From Muricea muricata (taxonomy: Eukaryota; Cnidaria; Anthozoa; Malacalcyonacea; Plexauridae): DNA of 64,000 bases. Each line of letters starts with the position of its first letter. Within the stretch, counting starts at the first letter, position 1. Shown here piece after piece: positions 48,127-59,015 of this stretch. The position numbers and the translations under genes are program-made. The stretch lies in assembly GCA_963855995.1 (NCBI GenBank), contig OY979719.1, positions 2,170,001 through 2,234,000 on the forward strand. Reading direction: 5' to 3'. The notes below the pieces were generated by a model. It was not told the origin of the DNA and ran no database searches. It saw nothing but the letters and a program-made list of their open reading frames with translations.

Positions 48127-50087
48127 ATGGTGGACACGAAGGAGTGAGTCCTTGACTGGTCCTTGAGTAAATCTTGTATTTCTTTTTAAATTGCTAAACG
48201 TTTTCGCTGGATTTTATTGCATTCAGAAACAATATTCTATTTGCAATGTTCAGTAGACAAAATACTGAACAAAGTGGACCTGGATTTGTCGGAATAAAGT
48301 TTTGCCAAGAATGGTACAAATTGTTAAAACTCTTGATATGTTAAAGTTTTAAAAAATCACAGTATTTACTGTCTTTTTTCAAGCTTTTTAGTTCTATGTG
48401 AAGTATAAGGCAAATAATGCTGATTTTTTCAATTATTTTTCTAGCAACAACATGCTTTACCCAAAAGAAGATAAAGATACCAAGATTTTACTGTATGCTG
48501 TAAGTCTTTTTGTTGTGTAACAATGTAAGATCATTTTTACAAAAATGACCTTATGACAAATTTAAAACATGTAGACTGGAATTTCCACCACAAAATTCTT
48601 CATGTGAAACTGTTGATGGAAAATAAGGTTTCTCACGACGAATTTTGCTGTGAAAGATCTATCATATACAGAAGGCTATATTTCTGTTTCAGTGCCGTAA
48701 TTGTGACTATCAAGAAAGAGCTGATAACAGTTGCATTTATGTGAACAAAATTATGCATGAAGTAAAGTATGTACTTGAACGATTTATGGAGACAATTCAG
48801 TTTTTTGCTGTGATAATATTTGTTTTATTGCATTTTTATTAAAAATAGTTTTTGATACCAAAAAACAATATTTGTTTTTAGTGAGCTAACCCAAATTGTA
48901 GCTGATGTGATTGCAGATCCAACTTTACCAAGAACACATGAACACCAGTGCCCGAGGTACCTCTACCTAGCCTAAAACTTTCAAATTTCCAAGTACAAGT
49001 AAAATAGTTTGATTTGCTAGTGGTCCTCTGTGTGTTTTTTATGAACGTTTTATATAGAAATCAAAACTAAAATAAAGTCCTGCATCTGTTTAGATGTGGA
49101 TATGGTGAGGCTGTCTTTTTTCAATCTCAATCAAGTAAAGCTGACGTAAGATTGTTTAACACATGTTTAATTTTTTAATTTACATTGCATATTTATTTTA
49201 AGTATGGCAGATAGTGTTTATCTCACCCCCACTATCACTTTAACGATGTTCATGCAACGAAATTTCACCCTAAAGTTTTATGGCCTCAGTGTAAAGTTAA
49301 CGTAAAATGGGTTGGTAACTTCTTTTACAGAAGTTCATCATTTTGCTTCTTTTGTGAGAAATTTGGATTTGAATAATATGCAAATATCATACTTATGACA
49401 TCATAGTGCATGAGTTTTTAGTGCTGTAGGAATTTCTCTTACAGTATCCATGATAAGTTTCCAAAAGTTGCACTAAATTACAGCAAATCGGAATTTGTAA
49501 GTTATAATTTTAGAATTTTGTTTAACAAAATTAAATTGTTCAAAAATCTATGTTGTTTTAAAATACATCATGCACTGTGATGTCATAAGTATGATATTTG
49601 CATATTATTCAATGCTAAATTTCTTACAAAAGAAGCCAGACAATGAACTTCTGTAAAAGAAGTTACCTACCCATTTTATGTTATCTCTACACCGAGTCAA
49701 AAAACGTCGGGGTAAAATTTTGTTGCATAAACTCTTTAAAGGGGTGTTTAAGGTTGACTAGCTGTTATTGGTTATAGTTTGGTTTTGTTGGAATCTTTTA
49801 TTAAAAAAGCATTGGCATGAAAAATAACGTTTTCTTGTGAGACTATAGTAGGCTAGCTAAACTAGACTTCATTCCTCTGTGTTTTCCTTTGTTTTTAAAT
49901 TCTACCCTCTTGTGTTGTACTAAGAAACAGGCTAAGTTGAATGTTTAATTGTTGTAGGTGTAAATAGGTCTAAAATAAGCAAGTTTGGATTGAATCTATT
50001 TTCATTTGAACTCTTTTCCATTGATAGCAAATGAAACTGTACTATGTCTGTACCCAGGTGGATTGTGGTTATCGTTGGACTGAATAA
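48127..50087 (+). CDS. POLR2I: RNA polymerase II subunit RPB9, complete
   Basis: Seven exons: 48127-48143, 48254-48313, 48445-48499, 48693-48766, 48882-48956, 49094-49145 and 50028-50087. They total 393 nt (130 aa; human 125). Start MVDTKDRQ leads to [20 protein letters not shown]. The first zinc ribbon is C-x2-C (FCQEC) paired with ACRNC, and the second is QCPRC paired with VCTQVDC, ending [16 protein letters not shown] text ([13 protein letters not shown]) links them. RPB9 sits at the jaw of Pol II and aids TFIIS-stimulated cleavage and fidelity. The AATAAA overlapping the stop codon is probably not the functional signal. An alternative start is [10 protein letters not shown] inside the second exon region. 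Intron 6 holds a large fold-back. Confidence 0.95.
49228..49750. mobile_element. Large fold-back element in POLR2I intron 6
   Basis: GGTAACTTCTTTTACAGAAG and ATATGCAAATATCATACTTA on the left mirror CTTCTGTAAAAGAAGTTACC and TAAGTATGATATTTGCATAT on the right. Arms of about 190 bp. Confidence 0.7.
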
Positions 50088-50439
50088 AGAAGACCAATAT
50101 CTTCATGCCGTTTAAAGTCTTATTCAAACTATAAAAACTGCTAGAGTTTTATGGGATAAACAACATACTATAAAACTATGCAAACAAAACTAATCAAATG
50201 TAATACTTACATATTCTTACTTATATATAGAACAGTCCTCGAAATTCATAAGTGTATCTGTACAATTTATCAGATTTTTGTCTCTCATGCATATACAAAC
50301 TGCTTGAGGGTGTTTTACATTTTTCACCATAGATATAGGGATAACTTTCCAATTCTGGACTTGGTTTTATAAGGCTTAAGAGTTGCAATTTGTTATACTT
50401 TTAAATCTGGTCTTTCCATATTTTATTGTATCTTTCACA

Positions 50440-52130
50440 CAACTCGTGTTTAATAGCTTTAACTACATTATTAATATCATTAGATTGAAGCTCGTGATTG
50501 CTCAATGGTACGAAATTGCACATGTTTAATAGGAAGTCAGAAAGTTTCACACCCTGGTATCTATATTGGATGCACTTCTGTGTAGCCTTTCCTACTAATT
50601 GATTTTTAAACTCCAGACTATGATTCTATATGATAACTAACGTACAAATTTGTATTGACATTGGCAATCTTCCCAGTTCAGCTAATACCGCTAAATTGGA
50701 AGATTTGGGGTGTACTCCTGAAGCTTCTCAATATCTGAAGTTACTTTGAAGATTTTGCTCCTGAACATGTTGGTCGAGATCAATCTACCTAAAGAGTAAT
50801 CCCCCAATATTTCGGGGCAGAATATTGAACACCGCACCCGATAATGTAAAGTTGAAAAGCCTTACAAAATGTGGTGGCCAGACGTCCGCTGCAATCCTAA
50901 TATCATTACTGATCGAGTCCCCGCCACTGGCCTAAATTGTTTCTTTACGTTTTTTGCTGATGAACAAATTCCTGGCAAAGAATTCGGTGCATCTAATATT
51001 TCATGCGAATTAAAAGCTCAAAGCTGATAATTTTTTACGAAATGTTCATTGCTATATTACGTGGGTTCTTTAGCTTTATTCAATTCTTTGAAATAGTTAT
51101 TCCACGTAGTTGGTGATATATCGTCTACTGAGGCAAATTTACTAGGTTTTATTGAATTTACTTTTTTACAGAACTCTTTAGGGTTATGTTCTTCCATTAG
51201 TTGAATTTTGTTTAATATTTCGCTTTGAAAGTTTCTTTTAAAGCGTCTAGTTAAGTGCTTATATTCTTTTTTGGTAGAGAAAAAACATATATCGTAAGAA
51301 AGGGTCAGTAGGGTATTTAGTGAGTAAACTACCTAAATTTTTCAGTTCCTTCTTAGCAGCTTCCGTCAAACAATTCTTGTTTTTGAATTGTATTTTTGCG
51401 TTTCCTTTTCGGTGTATGTCCATTGATTATTAATTTTTGCGACATTTCGCGCAACTTTGACCGAAAAGCCTGAAAATTGTTTCACTAACGAATCAATGTC
51501 ATTTAACCACCTTAACGGTTGAAACAAACTATTCATCTCATTTGTGACTGTGTCCTTGTTAAGATTTTTATAAAGAACATTTCTTAACTCCTTGTTCCAA
51601 GCAAATGTAGTTAGGTAACGGGAGCCATTGCACCGTTTCCGTTTTACTTTCTCCCAATCGAGGTTCAACTTCTAATGCAAAGTGATGATGCGAGAATTCA
51701 GTGAAATTTGATACAGTAAAGTACGCAATTGATTGTAAAATATCTGCATATACAATCGTATAATCGACTACACTAGCTTCATTATATGTATGGCAAGTGA
51801 ACTGACCTATGTAATCTTCTTTTCAATCTTTTGTCCTACCATTTAGTACAATCATTTCATTCCCATAGCATAACTCAGCTAATGATTTCCCGCATGCGTT
51901 AACGTGTTTTACAGCTGGTATTGGCAAGGTTATTTTGTCCATATCATGAACAAAGTCGTCTAATGTACCATTGAAATCTCCACACAAAATAATGTTTTTC
52001 AATTTTGAAAACTGATAAAAATATTTTCTTGTAGTGTCTGAAAAGGAGCTGTTTTAGGAGTGTTCTGCACACGTATAAATCCTTCATATGAAAGAATTTT
52101 TTCTCTTATTTCTACCACACAAACTGCTCT
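50440..52130 (-). pseudogene. Decayed LINE: endonuclease domain and part of RT region
   Basis: On the minus strand, 52020-51820 reads FSKLKNIILCGDFNGTLDDF, an AP-type endonuclease motif (GDFN), continuing KSLAELCYGNEMIVLNGR. A stop follows (TKD*), then VVDYTIVYADIL and, at the site of the final SDH motif, SHH, so a catalytic Asp is lost. The frame continues in pieces to 51366 and, more weakly, below. A dead copy with no visible boundaries. Confidence 0.65.
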
Positions 52131-52763
52131 GTTTCTTCAAAAATCTTACCCCTTTTCTTTTAGTTCAGATTTTGTCTAAATTGTTATACCTCCGAATTCC
52201 AATTTGCCCTTTCAGTTTTTGTCCTCAATTTTGAAAAAGAATAAAAACCTGGTAAGTTCAAAACGCTAGGATTGCTCATCCAATTTTCAAGAAGTGAAGT
52301 ACAATCAAACGAATTACAATTAACGAATTATAATATAATTATCGATAAGAAATCCTGATATAACTTTGTGGAAAGACCCTCAATGTTCCGAGAATAAAAC
52401 TACAAAGTCAAAAGACTTTTGAAATCTCATGCATTAAAATTAAAGTTGGCATTTTCAGTTCTTTATGACATGATCAACAAAATAATTTGTTGAGTAATAA
52501 TTTGTCTTCTAATGAGATGTAACATATAATACTATAAAGCCAGAGCTACAAAACAGTAATTATATATAATGGGATAATTTTTTGGTACACCTGTTCGCGG
52601 GATTGGAAAGTGTAGAAGAATTGACATTTATTTATATCAGTATCATACTCGTCTAATGATTTTATACAAAGATAAATAATTTTTTGTCTTATTTTTTCGC
52701 AGAAGTGATGAATTGTTTCACAGTGAAGGTGATATTTAAAAGAATAAAAAAGCCTACCAAAAT
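52131..52763. other. Intergenic stretch, no feature recognised
   Basis: AT-rich. No exon, RNA gene or inverted repeat found. Confidence 0.35.
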
Positions 52764-52836
52764 TGTTCTTGCCAGGGCTCGAACCTGGGACCTTCCGCGT
52801 GTGAGGCGGACGTGATAACCACTACACTACAAGAAC
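52764..52836 (-). tRNA. tRNA-Val (anticodon CAC)
   Basis: 73-nt cloverleaf: acceptor GTTCTTG/CAAGAAC, D arm GTAGTGTAGTGGTTATCAC, anticodon loop CTCACAC, T arm CCAGGTTCGAGCCCTGG, discriminator A. Encodes no CCA. A box and B box are intact. Confidence 0.95.
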
Positions 52837-53204
52837 CCATTAGATAAAAAATTTAGAAAATGTTGTTTATGATTATGTAGTTTTGACTATAACGTATTGA
52901 AAACGCGAGACATGCATTCATACGGTACACAAGCAATCAATTTTCCGTTTCTTTTTTTTATGATGATAGTTTCAAGTGCGTTGGGTACTCTGTGTGCAAG
53001 CCAGTTGGTAACAGCTTATACCAGTGAGTGATAACCCGCGAGATACCCTGTTGATAATACCAAAAGATTACAACGATCTACAATGCAGATGGCATTCAAA
53101 ACTGCGAGTTTTTGCCAGTTTTTGCAAAATATTTATGCCACAAATACCACAGAGCCACTGACCTCATTGATAAATCCCATTAATAAGCAACTTGGAATTC
53201 GTAA
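52837..53204. other. Spacer between divergent tRNA-Val genes
   Basis: No recognised feature. Confidence 0.35.
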
Positions 53205-53277
53205 GTTCTCGTAGTGTAGTGGTTATCACATCCGCTTAACACGCGGAAGGTCCCAGGTTCGAGCCCTGGCGGGAACA
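53205..53277 (+). tRNA. tRNA-Val (anticodon AAC)
   Basis: 73 nt. Acceptor GTTCTCG/CGGGAAC (one G-U), anticodon loop TTAACAC in stem TCCGC/GCGGA, T arm CCAGGTTCGAGCCCTGG, discriminator A. A34 would be read as inosine. Confidence 0.95.
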
Positions 53278-53513
53278 GTTTTATTGCTCATTCAAAGTTT
53301 TTTAGCAGTTTCTGTAGTTTGTTAGTTTTAAAAGTACCTTTACGTTTATTATACCTCACAATAACTATACATTTTAAGTATAAAATATGTTTGAAAGTAT
53401 TTTGTAAGGAGACCCGCCTTACCTTCGCCACTACACGGCACTATGTTAAAAGGATCGGGCGGGCAGGCCATTGCCCCTTGGAACTGAGGTTGGATGCAAG
53501 GGTTGGGTTGGAT

Positions 53514-53980
53514 CATAGATATAGTAGGTCTAGATTGCTGACTCATAGTATAATTACTATTGCGTGGGCGTGACCTGTATGATAAATCCAAGATGGCGCG
53601 GGAACCGGGCAAAAAACTATAAGACTCTACAGGGAAATCCATGTTTTTCGCGATTTAAAACGTCTCGTTGCTTGGAATCGCTTCGAATCAATATTTTTTG
53701 GAAACAACTAATTATTGCGGAAGTTTTGAGCGCTATTTGTGTAATTTCTGCTGAATTCCTCGTGAAAATCTCGCTCGTGAAATGTTTTGTGAATTGGTCA
53801 CTTGGTCAGTTCGAGACATTTGTTGTCCAAAATATGTATTTTTGACCGGCTTTGGCCTTTTGGGTGTTATTGTCACATACAGCTATCCTAAATCAAACAT
53901 TTACAAAACGATGGAGCAAAATGTTCGCGTGCAAATCGATTATTCGCTTGACTTTTGTGTGGTGTGTGATTTTCGTTTAC
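53514..53980 (+). repeat. Left arm of a 0.45-kb inverted repeat
   Basis: Matches 54843-55288 in inverse orientation at about 93-95% by eye (TGTATGATAAATCCAAGATG, GAATTGGTCACTTGGTCAGT), with one short indel near 53545. The internal spacer is about 860 bp. Similar peptides are open in both arms (SLGQFETFV, ICVISAEFLVKI), with no known homologue. Confidence 0.75.
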
Positions 53981-54842
53981 AATGAATCATGTATACTACT
54001 ATACTGTAATGCAGTGTCACAGTGTGTCGATGAATCTATGGAGCAAGATGATACATTTTTTGACGTTGCCAATTTGAAAATTATTTTAACAGTATTTGTG
54101 TTCACTTCATACAATGTCTTTCATGCTTAATTAGGCTTAATTAGGTTAAATTTGTGTTGAGTGTGTGCAAACTACCCAGACTGAAAAGTTTTATTTTGCG
54201 CATAAAAGATCCTTTTCACCAAAAATGTAGAAAACATCTAGAGTCTAATCAGGTAGTCTGGGTTCAGTTTAGTTGATGACCCTCAGACTCAGTAAATAAA
54301 TTTATCATCATCAATTTATCATTATCAATATTGAGCACAGTTGGCAGGTTAGCCTAGATTTTCTGATGATTGTGCAGATTTCTTCATGAATTATTAATGA
54401 TTTTATAATCACGACTAATTGTTCATTGGAAAATAGCAAATGGGCATTAGAATATTGCTTTACCATACTCGCATGTTTGCAGACTTTGCTCCAATGTTGC
54501 ACAAGCCAGCAAGTAGGTGCATGTTGCATTCTATATACAGTGTATGCAAAAGAATGCCAAAGTTTACCATTATGTTAATTTCAAAGTAAACATAGTTTAA
54601 ATTCAAATAAAAAAATTTCAGTCATTAAACTGTGGACTGTTCAGTTAATTCTACCCACATTTCACACACGATTCACACGAACGAAACTAGCAGCTGTAGC
54701 ACCAGTTTTCGATTATATTTTGGTAATGCATATTACATAATTCAGACAATATTTACTTGATAACCTATCCGTCTTTGAAGTTCGAAAACAGTACGTTGGC
54801 TTGAAGTCGTATCTATGTAGTAAATATTACTAACGTATCAGG
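53981..54842. other. Spacer of the inverted repeat
   Basis: AT-rich, no transposase or gene recognised. Confidence 0.4.
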
Positions 54843-55288
54843 TATCACACACCACACAAATCAAGCGAACAATCGATTTGTACGCGAAGATCTTGCTCCA
54901 TCGTTTTGTAAATGTTTAATTTAGGATAGTTGTAGGTCACAATAACACCCAAGAGGCCAAAGCCGGTCAAAAATACATATTTTGCGCAACAAATGTCTCG
55001 AACTGACCAAGTGACCAATTCACAACACATTTCACGAGCGAAATTTTCACGAGGAATTCAGCAGAAATTACACAAATAGTGCTCAAAACTTCCGCAATAA
55101 TTAGTTGTTTCCAAAAAATGTTGATTCGAAGCGATTCCAAGCAACGAGACGTTTTAAATCGCGAAAAACATTGATTTCCCTGTAGAGTCTTATAGTTTTT
55201 TGCCCGGTTGCCGCGCCATCTTGGATTTATCATACAGGTCACGCCTCCGACTATGGAGTCAGCAATCTAGACCTACTATGTCTATGGG
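54843..55288 (-). repeat. Right arm of the 0.45-kb inverted repeat
   Basis: Inverse copy of 53514-53980. Both arms end at TAGGTCTAGATTGCTGACTC on the outside, so the unit is about 1.77 kb long and may be a fold-back transposon. Confidence 0.75.
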
Positions 55289-55461
55289 TTGGATGTGGAT
55301 TCGATCACTGGATTCAATCTGTGATTCATCGATATAAGGTCAGCTGGTCAAGCCTTATTTTTATTCATTGGTTTTTTTTATTTGAATATAACAAATTTCC
55401 TTAAAGATTTTCTGTTGTAAAATACATAAAAAAGAAAAAGAAGATAATAGTTACATAAAAA

Positions 55462-55534
55462 TGTTCCCGCCAGGGTTCGAACCTGGGGCCTTCCGCGTGT
55501 AAAGCGGATGTGATAACCACTACACTACGAGAAC
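55462..55534 (-). tRNA. tRNA-Val (anticodon TAC)
   Basis: 73 nt. Acceptor GTTCTCG/CGGGAAC, anticodon loop TTTACAC, T arm CCAGGTTCGAACCCTGG, discriminator A. With the two others, three Val anticodons are present within 2.8 kb. Confidence 0.95.
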
Positions 55535-55828
55535 TGAAGTGATAAAATTTTACGAAAAAGTGCAAAATAAAGGTGAGCAAAATTATTTTATATTGAAATT
55601 CATAGACCGTGATGCATTCGGATCCTAGGAAAATCAATGCAAGAAGAAAGGGCTCGAAGCCTTCGAATGTCTGTGCTCAAAGGAAGGCGAAAGAAGCAAT
55701 TAACAAAGTCAAGGATATAAATATGGGTTAGAAGTTTTGGTACATAAGATTTTAAAGGTAAAGGCAAATTTTAAGCTATAGATATTTAATATTTACGGGA
55801 ACCACTGAGTATTTTATAAAATACAATA

Positions 55829-55924
55829 CAACCGAAACTCCGAAAATGGACAACATGATAAACTTTTTTTAACGTAGAAATAAAAGTTTATCATGTTGTC
55901 AAATTTCGGAGTTTCCGTTGTTGT
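55829..55924. repeat. Near-perfect hairpin, about 40-bp stem
   Basis: GAAACTCCGAAAATGGACAA and CATGATAAACTTTT on the left mirror AAAAGTTTATCATG and TTGTCAAATTTCGGAGTTTC on the right, with a loop of about 12 nt. Size fits a small-RNA precursor or a tiny MITE. Confidence 0.6.
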
Positions 55925-56115
55925 GGATTTTAATATTTACCCTTCGTGGGGAAGACGAGGAAGTTAGTTTAGTAGTTAGAGTTAGCCTTCGTTTCTGAAC
56001 AGCGTAGTTTAGATCGTCAATCCATAAATTTTTAATTGCAACTGTGTGCAGATGCTCATATTAATCGCGACCCGTTACAGTCAAAATATTTGAAAGGCGA
56101 GCAAGTTGTAATTGT

Positions 56116-56204
56116 AAATCACAACAGACTACAGAACTGGAAGCAAGAAGGTTCATCATAAACTTCCCCCCTTCCGGTTCTGTAGTTTGTTGTGATCTAT
56201 TTTC
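56116..56204. repeat. Hairpin, about 28-bp stem
   Basis: AATCACAACAGACTACAGAA and its mirror TTCTGTAGTTTGTTGTGAT around a 30-nt loop. Confidence 0.55.
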
Positions 56205-59015
56205 CACGCTTCATCCTTTGCCAAGTGTACACGGAATAAAATGGCGGACGGAAAACTGCATACTTCATTTCTAACGCCACTGGGAGCTGTCAAGCCATCT
56301 GCCACAACTGCACTTATCTGCCACGAAGCTTGATTTTTATTCAGTGAATATACATGTGACATATTGGAACATACATGTGACATATTGGTTTCAACGTCCA
56401 TACTCAAATTGGACATGGGTGGGTGATGTTTTGCGTGGCAGGTTTGATTTTTAAAGTGAGAAGATACTGAAAAATGTATACCTATTTATGCATACACTTG
56501 ACGTTTTCAGCACTGGGTGGGTGGGTCAAAACAAAAACATCAAAATGACGTTTTACGTGGCAATTTGAGTATGGACATCGCCTCCAAACCAACATGCAAA
56601 AAATAGTGAATATAATATAATGCATAGAATGTTAGTGATTATGTGATGCAGATTGGAGAGTTTGTACTGCCCAGGATCTCGGGCACGCAATTTTCATGTT
56701 TTCTGTATATTTTCTACTATTTCGTCATTTTTTTGGTGCACAATTTTCAAACTTCCCAGTCTGGTATGTTATTAACCAACCTGCACTGCTCGATTATGAC
56801 ATTGGGCTAGAGTCCAAGCTGTGTGTGAGGAAAATGATTTGCTTCATATACCCCTCAATAATACATAGTCTTCTATTTAATTAACTCCAAGTGTTAGCAA
56901 CCAAAGCACGATATAATCCTATGATTTTTCATATGATGTCTCCTCTAAGGCTGTTGGAAGCAAATGGATATTGAGTACCGTTACCATTTTACCAGTTGAT
57001 CCTTTTCTATACTTAGTGTTTTTCTCTGCCTTATACAGATCGAAATGATTGGGGGGGGGGGGGGCTCAAGACCCCTTAGCTTCCAACAACCCTGTCCTGA
57101 GCACTTGTATCTATCATTCATTTACTTTTTTATGAATGCCAACCTTGCCACATTTTCAATTTTATTATCCACGCGTAGGGTGAATGTTTAGCAAGCAACT
57201 TGTTTGTTTTAAAACATCTTATGTGTCAGTTGATAGTATGCTCTGCAGCCACTTTTAAGACATACCAATGCAACATTCCTGCTTTTTTCTGTTATGTACA
57301 GCATAAAAATTCAGCATATTTTCACACCATAGTCAGATAAGACAATCAACAACTTCATTTATTCTAAGTATCCAGTAAATGTCCATTTAAGAAATAGATA
57401 CACGGTATGATGTCATAATGTGGTAAGAACAAAAAAGTGGCTCACAAGCCGCCTAGATAAGCTTTTGCCAAAATAAGCTAAGTTGCAGTGCAACGAAAAG
57501 ACTTTAGCACGCCATTTGACCTGATCATGATCTATACAAAACAAAGCATGCCATTGGCTGTCTAAAATTGCTGTGACACTCGCTTTTGTACTGAATTGTA
57601 CTGTCCCTCCAAACAATTCATGCATGCTTTGCAGTCTCGATGAGGAATTGGAGTCAAAATACCTGAACCTTTCTGGTTATATACGCAAAAGATCTTGCGC
57701 ACACATTTTTTGGCCACGTCCTGCCCCCCCCCCCCCCCCCCTATTGAGGCCGCACAACTCGAGTGAACCTACTCTTTATTACCTCTACTGTTAGTTAGAC
57801 GTACAACATTGCCCAAAAACAAGATGTAAATTCAGGCTTATGTTGTGTTTCTCTCCTGCCTGAGCATACATTTCTGAAATGTATCTAAAGCAAAAACGTC
57901 TGGCATTACTGTATTCTTGTACACTCCTCGGCCTAGGTTGATTGAGAATATTGTAGTTTAAGTTGCATTCGAAATCATCCCTCCTCTGTGAGCAGCAAAA
58001 TGTTGAGTAAACGACAGGTTTGAAGGTTGAAATAAAAGTGCATGACATTTAACGCTCAACGTGTCGTAATTACGTATGTGTGTGTGTGTTGTAAGTAGGT
58101 TTGTATGTGATATAAAAAACATGCGTGCATTAGGGACTATGCAAAACTGAATTTTATCACTGGGATGTGCCACATACTTGTTTTAAGTTGTGTAGAAATG
58201 AGACACAAAGATTTTTTCTGTCTTGGAGGCGAGGCATACATTTTTCGACAATACCTGTTTTACTCCTGGCCAATGAAATAAACATTCACATGTACAAGAT
58301 GGAGGCCACTTCTTTAGTAGCCCTCGACAATAGATCTTAATATAATAAAATGTCCACCAGAAAACGCACCTATTCATTACTGCGAATCAAATTCAAAAGA
58401 GTTTACACTCTAAAAAGCGGCCATGGAGGCTAATCTATATGTACCGTGATGATATGACATTTTATAAATCCGTGAAGCATATGGAGATCAGTATGGAGAT
58501 TTCATCTGAAACTGAACATACTTTTATCAGTGTAAAACTACTTGTTCCACCATTTTCTTCAGTACAGGCTTTCCTTTCCTAACGGTAGCGGGGAAGCAAC
58601 TTTTTTAGTAAAGCTCAAAGCGGATATAGAGATTGTTATCCCACCAACTAAGCGGGTTTTGCTTTTTTCTATAACATTGAACATTGATTTGTTTCAGCCA
58701 CAGTATACACTAAATTTTGTACGGTCACTTGCACATTTAGAGCTCTTCATAAACTTTAAACTTTGGCATTAGCATTAAAAGGTTTGTGAGTTAATTTTTA
58801 ACACCCAAATCTTTCGGTTGCTCGTGAATTTCCTGCAAGAGCCGCTTACGTTTTCGTTTTTGCAAACTCTGTTCAGTGGTTTGGTTTTATGCAGCTAGAG
58901 AATATTGTAGATTTTGTTAAATGCCTGAAGTAAACTGACCTAAAATCCTATCTTGATGCAACAAATTATGCCTTTCATTTCTTTGTTTGCAGAATTATAA
59001 TACCACTGTACAGTT
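56205..59015. other. Gene-poor stretch upstream of the LRR gene
   Basis: No exon recognised. A G-run lies at 57052 and a C-run at 57725. ATATTGG repeats occur near 56350-56400. 58980-58993 (TTTGTTTGCAG) looks like an acceptor, so a 5' UTR exon of the LRR gene may lie here. Confidence 0.35.

Noticed and set aside
48249..48260. Alternative POLR2I start (MFSRQN) within the second exon region
   Set aside because: ATG at 48127 with a strong GTGAGT donor joins the CAG acceptor at 48253 in phase and needs no extra assumption. The alternative cannot be excluded without cDNA.
53514..55290. Protein-coding gene in the inverted-repeat arms
   Set aside because: Similar frames in both arms reflect duplication. 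No splice sites, homology or codon-level constraint is seen.
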